From the NCBI RefSeq assembly GCF_041435015.1, contig NZ_CP107989.1, forward strand, positions 62,001 to 126,000: a DNA stretch of 64,000 nucleotides, given 5' to 3'. Position numbers and translations under genes: made by a program. How positions within the stretch are numbered: position 1 is the first letter of the stretch; each line of letters begins with the position of its first letter. The DNA is from Streptomyces canus (GTDB taxonomy: Bacteria > Actinomycetota > Actinomycetes > Streptomycetales > Streptomycetaceae). Below the pieces are notes generated by a model. It was given only the letters and a program-made list of their open reading frames with translations. It searched no databases and had not been told where the DNA came from. Positions 8,821-17,856 of this stretch are shown here, in pieces.

Positions 8821-10800
8821 TTGTCTTTCCTTGCCCGAATACGTCCTGGGCGTCGCCTGCGCCCTTACGTCGCTGCGGCGGCCTGTTCCGCACTCCTGGG
8901 CACGGCGCCCCTCGCCACCGCCCACTCCGCCGACCACCGCCACCCCCTAACCGGGTCCCGGCCGGCATACGCCACCGCGGCCGCCGACGCAGGGCCCGTC
9001 CCCGGCGATCAGCACGTCAGCGCCCGCCTCTACCTCAACTCCCGTGACCCGCAGGGCCTCACCGACCTCCTGCGCGACGTCAGCGACCCACACAGCCCCC
9101 ACTACCGGCACTACCTCACCCCGCAGGCATACCAGCGGCGCTTCGGCCCGACGGCCGCACAACTCGCCAGCGTCACCGCATGGTTGCACGCCTCCGGGCT
9201 CACCGTCACCCAACGCACCACCCACTACGTGAAGATCACCGGCACCGCCGGCGCCGTGCGACGGGCCTTCGGCGCGAGCCTGCACCGCTACCGAACCGGC
9301 CGCGGCACGAGCCAGGCCCCCGCCGGCGACCTCAGTGTGCCCGCCTCCCTGGCCACCACCCTGCTCGGCGTGTCCGGTCTCTCCACCCCCGGCGCCGCCC
9401 GGCCCCTGTCGAACCACACCCCAACCCCCGCCCTCGGTGTCGCCGCCGACGGCGCGGTCTGCTCCGGCCACTTCGGGCAGAAACCCGCCACCGGATTCCC
9501 CCAGGCCTACGGCAAGACCCCCGCGTACGCGCCCTGCCCCTACACCCCCGCACAGCTCCGCCACGCCTACGGTGCCGGTTCCGCCCGCGGCGCCACCGGG
9601 CGCGGCTCCACCATCGCCATCGTGGACGCCTACGGGTCACCGGACATGCCCGCCGATGCCGACCGCCACGCGAAGATCACCGGCGACCACGCCTTCAGAC
9701 CACACCAGTACCGCCAGCACGTCACCCCCGCCGACTGGCACGTCAGCGACGCGTGCGCGCCCCCGGGCACCTGGGCCGGCGAGCAGGCTCTCGACATCGA
9801 CCTTGCCCACGGGCTCGCCCCCGACGCAGACATCCTCTACGTCGGCGCCGACTCCTGCCTCGACAACGACATGATGGACGCTGAGTCGTACGTCATCGAC
9901 GGCCGCCGGGCGGACGGTATCTCCAACTCGTGGGCAGAGATCATCCACTCCGAGCCCGGACACCTCACACCCGCCCTCATCGATGCGTGGGACCTACTGT
10001 TCGAGCAGGTCGCAGCCGAAGGGATCGGCGTCTACTTCGCGGCCGGCGACTGCGGCGACTCCTCACCCGACGCGGCCCAGACCGGCGTCAACTGCGACCC
10101 CAAGACCACCCAGGCCCAGGCCGACTTCCCCAGCGGATCCCCGTGGTTCACCTCGGTGGGCGGCACCACCCTCGCCCTCGACCGCCACGGCGACTACGCC
10201 TGGGAGACCAGCATGGGCGACGAGCTGTCCATCCTCACCGACAACGGCACCGCCTGGGGACCTGTCCCCGGGGTCTTCACCTTCGGAGGCGGAGGGGGCG
10301 TGAGCGACTTCCCGCAGCCCTGGTACCAGCACGACCGGGTCCCGGGGAGCACCGGACACCGCACCACCCCCGACGTGTCGCTGGAAGGCGACGGGGCGCT
10401 GCCCGTCCTGATCGGCCTCACCGACGCCGAAACCTTCCACCTCATCGGATTCGGCGGCACATCGGCGGCCACCCCTGCCTTCGCCGCCATCCAGGCCGAC
10501 GCGCAGCAGGCCTGCGGACACCGACTCGGCTTCGCCAACCCGCTCCTGTACGCCCTCCCCCACGCCCACCTCTTCCACGACATCACCGATCAGCCGGCCA
10601 AAGCCGGGACGCCACCTTTGACCGTGGTACGCGACGAAGGCCCCGACACCTCCACCGGCGAACAGCGCCACCTTCTCTACACACTCGGCCACGACTTCGG
10701 CCTCCACGCCCACCCCGGTTACGACGACGCCACGGGTCTCGGCTCCCCCACCCCCGGCTACCTGCGCTGGTTCCGGCACACCAAGGGCACCCTGAAGTGA
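8821..10800 (+). CDS. Sedolisin (S53) family serine-carboxyl peptidase with pro-domain
   Basis: 659 residues starting at TTG 8821 behind GAAGGGA (8807-8813). A signal-like hydrophobic stretch (AAAACSALLGTAPLATAHS) is followed by a kumamolisin-type activation domain (about 60-170, with YHRYLTPQAYQRRFGP-like content). The catalytic domain then has Glu321 and Asp325 in GEQALDIDLAHG and Ser548 in GGTSAATP. A calcium-site-like tail GYDDATGLGSP closes it. Secreted acid-active proteases of this type self-process. The stop TGA overlaps the GTG start of the next frame (10797-10800). Confidence 0.93.
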   Translation: MSFLARIRPGRRLRPYVAAAACSALLGTAPLATAHSADHRHPLTGSRPAYATAAADAGPVPGDQHVSARLYLNSRDPQGLTDLLRDVSDPHSPHYRHYLTPQAYQRRFGPTAAQLASVTAWLHASGLTVTQRTTHYVKITGTAGAVRRAFGASLHRYRTGRGTSQAPAGDLSVPASLATTLLGVSGLSTPGAARPLSNHTPTPALGVAADGAVCSGHFGQKPATGFPQAYGKTPAYAPCPYTPAQLRHAYGAGSARGATGRGSTIAIVDAYGSPDMPADADRHAKITGDHAFRPHQYRQHVTPADWHVSDACAPPGTWAGEQALDIDLAHGLAPDADILYVGADSCLDNDMMDAESYVIDGRRADGISNSWAEIIHSEPGHLTPALIDAWDLLFEQVAAEGIGVYFAAGDCGDSSPDAAQTGVNCDPKTTQAQADFPSGSPWFTSVGGTTLALDRHGDYAWETSMGDELSILTDNGTAWGPVPGVFTFGGGGGVSDFPQPWYQHDRVPGSTGHRTTPDVSLEGDGALPVLIGLTDAETFHLIGFGGTSAATPAFAAIQADAQQACGHRLGFANPLLYALPHAHLFHDITDQPAKAGTPPLTVVRDEGPDTSTGEQRHLLYTLGHDFGLHAHPGYDDATGLGSPTPGYLRWFRHTKGTLK

Positions 10801-12235
10801 ACGCTGACGCCTTCGTCGTGGGAGCAGGCCCCAACGGCCTCGCCGGCGCCGTCACGCTCGCCCAAGCCGGCCTCACCGTCACCGTCCTGGAAGCCGCCGA
10901 CACCATCGGCGGCGGCACCCGCAGCGGCGAACTGACCGTGCCCGGCCTGCTGCACGACCACTGCGCGGCCGTACACCCCATGGCCCTCGTATCCCCCTAC
11001 CTGCGCACCCTGGATCTCGAACGCCACGGACTTCGCTGGGCGTACGCCGCAACCGACCTCGCCCACCCCCTCGACGGCGGCTGCACGGCGGTGCTGCACC
11101 GCGACCTGGCCGTCACCGTGCGGAACCTGGGTGCCGACGGGCCCGCCTGGCAGCGCCTGTTCGCGCCACTGACCACTCGCTTCGACGCACTGGCTGACGA
11201 CCTGATGCGTCCCATGACGCGAGGGCCCCGACATCCCGTCCTGACAGCCAAGTTCGCCCTGCTGGCGGCTCCCTCCGCCCTGCGGACCGTCCGCCGATGG
11301 CAGACAGAAGCGGCACGCGCCCTGTTCGCGGGGACCGCCGCCCATGCGATGCGCCCCCTGACCGGCACCGCCAGCTCCGCGATCGGCCTCATGCTCCCGC
11401 TGCCGCACACCGGCACGGCTGGCCCGTGGCACGCGGCGGCTCTCGGGCCATCACCGACGCCCTCGCCGCCCGCCTCGTCGAACTCGGCGGCACCATCGAA
11501 ACGCGATCTCCCGTGCGCTCCCTGCGCGACCTGCCTCCTGCCCGGACCGTCCTCCTCGACCTCACCCCACGCGCGGCAGCGGCCGTGTGCGGCACACGCC
11601 TGCCCGCCCCTGTGCGACGCGCGTACACCCGCTACCGTCACGGACCCGCCGCATACAAGATCGACCTGGCGGTCGAAGGCCGCATTCCCTGGCGTGCCGA
11701 GGTGTGCCGCTCGGCGGGGACCGTCCACCTCGGCGGAACCGCAGAGGAGGTCGCCGACGCCGAAAAGACGGTCGCCAGCGGCCGGATGCCCCGCCGTCCG
11801 TTCGTGCTCGTCTGCCAGCAGTACGTCGCCGACCCCGCGCGCTCGGTGGGCGACGCCCACCTCGTCTGGGCCTACGCGCACGTTCCCCACGGCTACGACG
11901 ACGATGCGACCGCCGCCATCCTCGACCGCATCGAGCAGTACGCCCCCAAAGTGCGCGACCACGTCATCGCCCTGACCGCCCGCTCCCCGGCGGATCTCGA
12001 GGCCTACAACCCCAACTACATCGGGGGAGACGTCCTCACGGGCGCCAACTCCCCGGCACAGACGGCATTCCGCCCGCGCCTGGCCCCAGACCCGTACGCC
12101 ACCGGAATACCGGGAATCTACCTGTGATCGGCAGCCACACCCCCGGGGGCAGGCGTGCACGGAATGTGCGGTCACCATGCCGCGCGATCGGCACTTCGGA
12201 AGCTCGGCCTGGCACCCTGGGCCGCCGCCAGGTGA
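10797..12235 (+). pseudogene. FAD-dependent oxidoreductase (phytoene-desaturase-like), frameshifted and with an internal stop
   Basis: The GTG at 10797 opens a Rossmann FAD-binding start (FVVGAGPNGLAGAVTLAQAG, then GGGTRSGELTVPG). Homology runs to about 11400. Around 11400-11430 it moves from one frame to the next, where HGWPVARGGSRAITDALAARL and the rest of the family continue to IPGIYL. An in-frame TGA at 12125-12127 then interrupts, and the following codons to 12235 still read like the family tail (SAATPPGAGVHGMCGHHAAR), where a Cys codon is expected at the stop. Two lesions mark this as a decayed gene once co-translated with the sedolisin. Confidence 0.85.
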
Positions 12236-12552
12236 CCGCGGCACCCCGTACATCTCGTGCCCGGCACCACCGGTGAACTCGGCCGGCACAAGGGGATGCT
12301 CCGCCCCTGGGAGGCAAGGAACGGCCGCCAGCCCGTCACTGGCCCGCCTGGACGCCGCCCGCACAGACGCCTGGCACCGTCAGGCCATCGAAGCCAAGCT
12401 TCGACAGCTCCCCAACGCCATGGCCGACCACCTGCAGACCCGGGTCGCTGTCCGCCGCGGAGAGGGCCGCCGCCCCCACCCGCCTGCCGACTACACACGC
12501 ATCCGCCGCGACCTGCGAGTTCCCCTTTCCGCAGGACCGAGATCCTGCGAAC
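12236..12552 (+). other. Remnant sequence, possible integrase N-terminal scrap
   Basis: No intact gene. A short frame around 12340-12480 (ARLDAARTDAWHRQAIEAKLRQLP) vaguely resembles the start of actinobacterial site-specific integrases, but the match is from memory and short. Confidence 0.2.
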
Positions 12553-13205
12553 CTGCGCGCTTCCGCCCTCGTTCTGCTGCGCCTGTCCGGGACGGACACG
12601 ACCGGGTGGCCGTATCGGCGGCGCAGGGCCGCGCTGGAGTCCGTGTTCGCCGTTCGCCGGCCGTCGGCGCCGTGGGCGCTGTGTCCGTCGACCACCGAGG
12701 CCGACGTCGTGCGTGAGTGGCTGACGTGGGCGTCGGTTGGGATGGAGGGTGTGGTCTTCAAGAGGCTTGACGATGTCTACCGCCCGTCGGTGAGGGGCTG
12801 GGAGAAATACACAAAGTCCGCGAGACGAGCGAGGCGATCGTCGGCGCGATCACGGGATCTCTGTCGGTTCCCCGCACGCTGCTGCTCGGCAGGCACGACG
12901 ACGAAGGACGGTTTCAGTACGTCGGCCGGACCACCTCCCTCGCTCAGGCGGCAGGCGCGGCGATCGCCGGGCTGCTCACTGCGGGGCGGCGCGGTCATCC
13001 GTGGACAGGCTGGTCGTTCTCCGCCGGGTGGGGCAGCCAGGAAAAGCTTGACGTCACGTTGGTGGAACCCGAGCTGGTGGTGGAAGTCGGCGTCGACGTC
13101 GCCCGCGACGCCTCCGGCCGGTGGCGACACCCCGCACGCTGGCACCGTGCCCGCCCCGACCTCTCCCCCGCCGACGTCCCCCGCCTGACGTCGCCGCCGC
13201 GCTGA
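12553..13205 (+). pseudogene. C-terminal half of an ATP-dependent DNA ligase, frameshifted
   Basis: From about 12571 one frame reads like the adenylation/OB part of an actinobacterial ATP-dependent ligase (LRLSGTDTTGWPYRRRRAAL, then GMEGVVFKRLDD, where the nucleotidyl-transferase EGVVFK motif is seen, and RGWEKY). At about 12811 homology jumps to another frame (KVRETSEAIVGAITGSLSVP, YVGRTTSLAQAAGAA, HPWTGWSFSAGWGS, LDVTLVEPELVVEVGVDVAR) and ends at TGA 13203. The catalytic Lys motif region is missing at the 5' side. A single-base insertion or deletion near 12811 plus truncation makes it non-functional. Confidence 0.85.
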
Positions 13206-13596
13206 CGGCGGCCGGGCGCGGAGGCCCCGCCGACGCGCAACGGGTGAGCGCGCCCCGATCCCCGGCTGCGTCCGCTCCGCCCATCCCGCCCTCCCTCATC
13301 CTCAACTCCAGCCAGGGCATGGTCGAAGGGGGTCGCACACCGGCGGGGCGACCCGTACGTCGCTGTCGAGGTGGACGCAGTCATGGAAGTCTTGTAGGGC
13401 ACGACCAGGCACGCGGTCGTGACTGTGACGCGTTCGAACGCATCGCCTGCGTTCCGTGATTCAGCCCGGCCGTCGCAGATAGGACGTCGCGCGCGCAGGG
13501 TGTGCCATCCCATCGGCAGCGATCGAGGCTTGAGCTTCGGGGCCCCTCTCGCCGGGCATTGAACCGTCCAGGGCTTCAAGAACCGGGGGAAGTGTT
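13206..13596. other. Stretch without a supported gene
   Basis: Nothing with convincing coding character was seen. A short plus-strand frame ending at about 13396 (DPYVAVEVDAVMEVL) may be another scrap of decayed sequence. Confidence 0.4.
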
Positions 13597-14151
13597 GTGC
13601 GCGAACGGGACAAGGCGTTGACCATGGGGAAGGACGCCGACTACGGCAGTTATGTGAGGTTCGCGTGCCCTGCCTATTCGCACGCCTGGGTCTTCTTCGG
13701 GCCCCTTGGCGTATTGCAGGGGTGGGGCACCACGGTCGATCTCGTGCACATCTTCAAGGGGGAGGGTGGCTGGTTGCACGGCTGGTTCGCCCCGCTCAGC
13801 GGACTCTGGACCGTGTTCATGATCGGCTGCTGTTTCGTGTCCCGGTACGAGCGGCGCACGGGCGGCCCCACCCCTCGGCTGTACTGCTTCCAACTCGGAG
13901 TCGTGGTGGCCACCGGCGACGTCCTGCGGGCCTATCGCTGGACCGAGCTCACCATTCACCGCACGAAATGGCGGAGCGGGAGCGGGGAGAGTGCCGACTG
14001 GGGGACGCGCATAACCGTGATGGCGCGGGACGGCAGTGTGGTTGTCATGTTCCCAGGAAACGAGCCGGACGCCGCCGGTTGCTGGGAGATGGAGAAGCTC
14101 CACGAGGCGGCGGTGCACGGACCCGGGGAACCCAGGCCCGCGACGCCGTGA
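13597..14151 (+). CDS. Membrane protein of unknown function, two transmembrane segments and a PH-like tail
   Basis: GTG at 13597 follows GGGGGAAG. The 184-residue product has two hydrophobic segments (about 28-50 and 66-85, WVFFGPLGVLQGWGTTVDLV and LSGLWTVFMIGCCFV). A beta-rich soluble part follows (about 90-165) with alternating strands and a Trp-containing WRSGSGESADWGTR loop, looking like a bacterial PH-type domain. I do not recognise a named family. It stands alone between a ligase pseudogene and an IS5 scar. Confidence 0.7.
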   Translation: MRERDKALTMGKDADYGSYVRFACPAYSHAWVFFGPLGVLQGWGTTVDLVHIFKGEGGWLHGWFAPLSGLWTVFMIGCCFVSRYERRTGGPTPRLYCFQLGVVVATGDVLRAYRWTELTIHRTKWRSGSGESADWGTRITVMARDGSVVVMFPGNEPDAAGCWEMEKLHEAAVHGPGEPRPATP

Positions 14152-14224
14152 CGGGGGAGCCGCGCCGGTCATGTCATCAACTGTCCGTCGCCTCCCACTC
14201 CGTCCACGAACGCCGGCCATGAGG

Positions 14225-14714
14225 GGGTGGGACGGCGGAAAAGATCAATGGGCGGAAGCGGCACCTCATCTGTGACCACCGCAGCCTTGTCCTGCTGGTC
14301 ATGGTCACCCCCGCTGACGCCCAAGACTCCTTGGCCGCACGGGAGTTACTGTTCCGCCTCGCGCTGATGCACCCGGAGATCGCCATCGTCTGGGCCGACT
14401 CCGCCTACGCCAAGAACGGACTCATCCCCTGGGCGAAGAAGTACCTCGACATCACCGTCAAGACAGTCCGCCGCCCGCCGGACACCAAGGGCTTCATCGT
14501 TCTGCCGCGCCGCTGGGCAGTTGAACGATCCTGGTCGTGGATCATGAGGGCCCGCCGCCACTGCCGCGACCACGAACGCCTCCCCGAGATGAGCGAAGCA
14601 CTCATCACCTGGGCCTGCATCACGCTCATGAGCCGCCGCTTGACCCGCCAGAAGGCCCGCCCCGCCGAACGCCGCGACATCGCCCACGGCTACGTGCTGC
14701 CACAGGCCGCCTGA
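14225..14714 (+). pseudogene. IS5-family transposase, C-terminal fragment
   Basis: From about 14239 the frame reads KINGRKRHLICDHRSLVLLV, then WADSAYAKN (second catalytic Asp) and RRWAVERSWSWIMRARR (catalytic Glu), ending at 14714. The preceding WDGGK is in a different frame, so a frameshift sits at the AAAA run near 14238. The N-terminal half and the first catalytic Asp are missing. No matching inverted repeats were found. Confidence 0.85.
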
Positions 14715-14858
14715 CCAGCGCGGCAGATCCCGACGCCCCTCTATCACTCGGGCACGTTCACGCCTCAAGCGACAGCTCTCGTCGACCAGCTCTCAACAAC
14801 CACCAGGCGGGCCGTCCCCGCCACCTCTGCGGCGCACTCCGTCGCAGCATCAAGCCGC

Positions 14859-15752
14859 TCACGCAACGATCCCCACCGGGCTCCCACTCGGTACCGGACA
14901 GGCAGCGCGCAGCGCATCCAGTTTCTCCGCGTCGGTCGTCTCGGCCGCCGCCGTGTACGTGACGATCCTGAGGTCGGTGCCGGCGGCCAGCAGGACATCG
15001 AGGTCGAGCGCGATGTCTCCCATTTGGGGATGCTCGACGGTCTTGCGGTCGCCGACATGGGTGCGGGCGCTGCCGTTGAACCACAGGCGGGCGAAGCGCG
15101 GGTTGCTGCGCAGCAGGCGGTCGACGAAGGCCGCCAGTCGTGCGTCCTCGGGATGGGCGGCCGCTGTCACGCGCAGGTCGGCGACGAGGTCCTCCTCCTC
15201 GACCTCGTCGCCCTCCCATGACCGAACGGGCCAGCCCGCGATCGGTCCCCGCCCTCGTCCGACCCTCGACCGGAACATGCCGTCGACGAGATTGCGCGCC
15301 TCCCAACCGTACGTGCGGGGATCGCCGACCGTGGCGGACCACATCGCGTTCCAGCCGATGAGCGTCCAGTCGGCCGCGAAGACCGCGGTGGGGTTCCCTC
15401 CCAACCGGCTCACCAGCCGCTGCACCCGCACGGGCACGTGACGGGAGACGTTCCCGGCGGAGGGCGGCGCGAGGTTGGCGCAGCGAAACAGGTGGTCACG
15501 CTCGGACGCGTCGAGGCGCAGCGCTCTGGCCAGCGCGGTGACCACCTGGGCCGAGGGGTGCCGAGCGCGGCCCTGTTCCAGCCGGACCACGTAGTCGACC
15601 GACAAGCCCGCCAGCCGGGCGAGTTCCTCCCGGCGCAGTCCGGGGATACGCCGGTCCCCGTCCGCCTCCAGCCCGGTGTCCCGCGGTGACACACGCTCAC
15701 GCCAGCCCCGCAGCGCGACGCCGAAGTGGTTCGTCGTTGCCATGCAGCTCAT
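14859..15752 (-). CDS. XRE-type regulator with MmyB-like ligand-binding domain
   Basis: 297 residues. An N-terminal helix-turn-helix spans about residues 15-80 (RIPGLRREELARLAGLSVDYVVRLEQGRARHP), with the RREELA and YVVRLEQGR signature of this group. It is followed by an MmyB-like domain (WTLIGWNAMWSATVGDP, FARLWFNGSARTHVGDRKTVEHPQMG). Such regulators often control a neighbouring oxidoreductase or hydrolase. Here the esterase gene lies upstream on the same strand, about 90 bp away. The C-terminal ~20 residues may be degraded but the length is normal. Confidence 0.9.
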   Translation of the reverse strand: MSCMATTNHFGVALRGWRERVSPRDTGLEADGDRRIPGLRREELARLAGLSVDYVVRLEQGRARHPSAQVVTALARALRLDASERDHLFRCANLAPPSAGNVSRHVPVRVQRLVSRLGGNPTAVFAADWTLIGWNAMWSATVGDPRTYGWEARNLVDGMFRSRVGRGRGPIAGWPVRSWEGDEVEEEDLVADLRVTAAAHPEDARLAAFVDRLLRSNPRFARLWFNGSARTHVGDRKTVEHPQMGDIALDLDVLLAAGTDLRIVTYTAAAETTDAEKLDALRAACPVPSGSPVGIVA

Positions 15753-15842
15753 CGTCGTCCAGATGTCCTGGACCGCGGGGTGCTTCCGCTGCCGTACAAC
15801 GGAGTCTTTACTCGACGGTTCCTCGTGCCCGCCTGTGGTGGG

Positions 15843-16787
15843 TCACGACGTCGCCCCGGCCCGCAGGGCCTCACCGGACGTGTCGGTGGTGGCGCCGGTG
15901 GACCAGTGCGCGCGGGTGAACGCGGCGGCGGCGTCGAGTGCGGCATCGGCTTCGTCGAGCATCGGGGCGAACGCCTGGAAGACGTGCGGCACTTGGGGCC
16001 AGACCTGCAGCTCCACGTGGACGTCGTGCTCGGCGGCGCGGGCTGCCAGCCGTACGGCGTCGTCCAGCAGGATCTCGTGCGAGCCGACCTGGATGAGCAG
16101 GGGCGCCAGGCCGGTCAGGTCGGCGAAGACGGGGCTGGCCCGGGGCGCGGTGGGATCGGTGTCGCGCAGGTAGTCGCGGGCGCGTGTGCGCAGGCCTTCC
16201 GGGGTCAGCGCGGGATCGACGGCCGCTTTGCCGACCGCGCTGTCGCCGGACACGCTCAGGTCGGCCCACGGGGAGAAGACCGCGGCCGACGAGGGCTGGG
16301 GCAATCCCGCGTCCTTGACGGCGAGCAGGGTCGCGACGGCGAGACCGCCGCCCGCCGATTCACCGACGAAAGCGATCGTGGAGCTGGGGATGCCATCGTC
16401 CAGCAGGGCGCGGTAGACGTCCAGGGCGTCGTCCACGGCGGCGGGGAAGGGGTGTTCGGGAGCCAGCCGGTAGTCGACACAGACGGCGCGTGCGGCGGTG
16501 CGGCGGGCGACATCGCCGGCCAGCCCCGCTGCGTCGGCCGCCGAACCAATGGCGTAGGCGCCGCCGTGCAGGTACAGCACGACGGTCGCCGAGTCGTTGT
16601 CCGGAGTCGCCACGGTGACGACGGGTACACCGCCCAACTCGCCTTCCTTGGTGGAGACGTCGGGGGGCAGCGGTATGGACGTCATCATGCCGTGGAAGAC
16701 GGCACGCGCTTCGGCGACATCGCCTCCGAGGTCGAGCGGTCCGTGCCGCAGGAGTTCGTCGAGGGCCTGGCGCTGTTGCCGGGACAT
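15843..16787 (-). CDS. Hormone-sensitive-lipase type alpha/beta hydrolase (esterase)
   Basis: 314 residues, HSL/GDXG esterase family. HGGA at 74-77 is the oxyanion motif. Ser144 in GESAGGG is the nucleophile. An Asp in the VGSHEILLDDA region and the His of PHVFQAF complete the triad. No signal peptide, so cytosolic. It probably hydrolyses short-chain esters. The cupin gene lies 61 bp upstream on the same strand, and the two may be co-transcribed with the XRE regulator downstream. Confidence 0.92.
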   Translation of the reverse strand: MSRQQRQALDELLRHGPLDLGGDVAEARAVFHGMMTSIPLPPDVSTKEGELGGVPVVTVATPDNDSATVVLYLHGGAYAIGSAADAAGLAGDVARRTAARAVCVDYRLAPEHPFPAAVDDALDVYRALLDDGIPSSTIAFVGESAGGGLAVATLLAVKDAGLPQPSSAAVFSPWADLSVSGDSAVGKAAVDPALTPEGLRTRARDYLRDTDPTAPRASPVFADLTGLAPLLIQVGSHEILLDDAVRLAARAAEHDVHVELQVWPQVPHVFQAFAPMLDEADAALDAAAAFTRAHWSTGATTDTSGEALRAGATS

Positions 16788-16848
16788 GGTGGTGCCTTTC
16801 GTCGTTCCGATGGGGGCGGCAGGGGGACCGCTGTGGACCCGCCGACGG

Positions 16849-17316
16849 TCAGCGCGGCGGCCCGACGATGATCTGGCCGTACATGTCGGCCGCTTCGGCC
16901 ATGAGGTCCCGTGAGATCTCGAAGCCTTCGGGGCGCGGGGTCGACAGGTCCCGTCCGGCGTGGCGGAACATGCCTTCGATGCCGGCCGGGGTGGCGATCA
17001 TCAGCAGGTCGGCGGTGTCGGAGGTGATCCGGTAGCCGTGGGGGACGTTGCGGGGAAGGAACACGATGCCTCCCTCCGACAGTTCCATCTCCTGGTCGTC
17101 GCACCACAGGAGCGCACTGCCCTTGATCAGCATGAAGACCTCGTCCTCACGGGTGTGCGTGTGGTACGGCGGTGCCTCCCCCTTGCTGACGGAGAACCGT
17201 CCGACGGTCAACTGGCCGGCGGTGGCCGCACTGTCCAAAAGGACGGCGAACTGCCCGCCGTCCAGCCATTCGAGCTTCTGCTGCTCCTCGGGTTGTGCGA
17301 GGTAGGCCATGGTCAT
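16849..17316 (-). CDS. Single-domain cupin protein
   Basis: 155 residues from the ATG at 17316; a longer frame reaches 17400 but its lead is Arg-rich. The cupin motifs are visible: PPYHTHTREDEVFMLIKGSALL (two His and a Glu as metal ligands) and VFLPRNVPHGYRI (third His). The small size fits quercetinase-like or sensor cupins. Enzyme activity cannot be told. It lies directly upstream of the esterase gene on the same strand. Confidence 0.88.
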   Translation of the reverse strand: MTMAYLAQPEEQQKLEWLDGGQFAVLLDSAATAGQLTVGRFSVSKGEAPPYHTHTREDEVFMLIKGSALLWCDDQEMELSEGGIVFLPRNVPHGYRITSDTADLLMIATPAGIEGMFRHAGRDLSTPRPEGFEISRDLMAEAADMYGQIIVGPPR

Positions 17317-17856
17317 GACGGTGTCCGTTCTGCGCGATCGGAGCCGGCTTTCGAGGCGAACACGAGATGCGCGGCGAAAGCGCGGGAGCCATCGCCGCAC
17401 GTGAAGTGCCGAACGTCAGATGCCCACGGTCGACGATCCCGCCGCGTCCCCCGCTGATCTGATCATCCCCTCGGCAGTACACCGGCCGCCAGCCGCACGG
17501 GTAGGAACGGCAGTACCACTCCCCCGTCCCCGCCGCTGCGCCACCGGCTCTCAGAAGCTGTGTCACATCCTCTTTCCGCAGGTCACGGTGTAATTGGATG
17601 GGTGGGTAAGTGGCTTTCCGTTCGGTTCAGCGTCCACTGACGCTGAACCGAACGGACGTGGTCCTCACCATTCGTCCTCGTCAAACGGTTCTGGGTGCAC
17701 ATCGCACCGGACTCGGGTCGGATCAACTTGGCCACGGCACCACCATTCACCTGATGGTGAAGCAGGGGGAAGGGGAAGAGTGGCTAGGGCGGCGTTCAGC
17801 GGCCCCACCTCGGGTCTTGCGGTGCCAGGGTGGATGTGATCGTGGGCCGGCCCGCG
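17317..17856. other. Intergenic region without a supported gene
   Basis: About 540 bp. The only strong signal is the long palindrome at 17617-17656. Short frames exist on both strands but none carries a recognisable motif or ribosome binding site. Confidence 0.5.
17617..17656 (-). terminator. Perfect 18-bp palindrome, probable terminator
   Basis: TCCGTTCGGTTCAGCGTC at 17617-17634 pairs perfectly with 17639-17656 across the loop CACT. It lies about 200 bp past the stop of the minus-strand epoxide-hydrolase-like gene. The stem is less GC-rich than other terminators here and unusually long. It could also be a terminal remnant of a mobile element, but no partner copy was found. Confidence 0.55.

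Noticed and set aside
6564..8943. Minus-strand frames opposite the HTTM and M23 genes
   Set aside because: Antisense shadows with low-complexity translation; coupled plus-strand genes carry recognisable domains.
12125..12127. Selenocysteine or other recoding at the TGA in the oxidoreductase
   Set aside because: The same gene has an upstream frameshift, and no SECIS-like hairpin was recognised. Decay explains both lesions.
17617..17656. Terminal inverted repeat of an insertion sequence
   Set aside because: Both arms are adjacent with only a 4-nt loop, and no second copy was found in the window.
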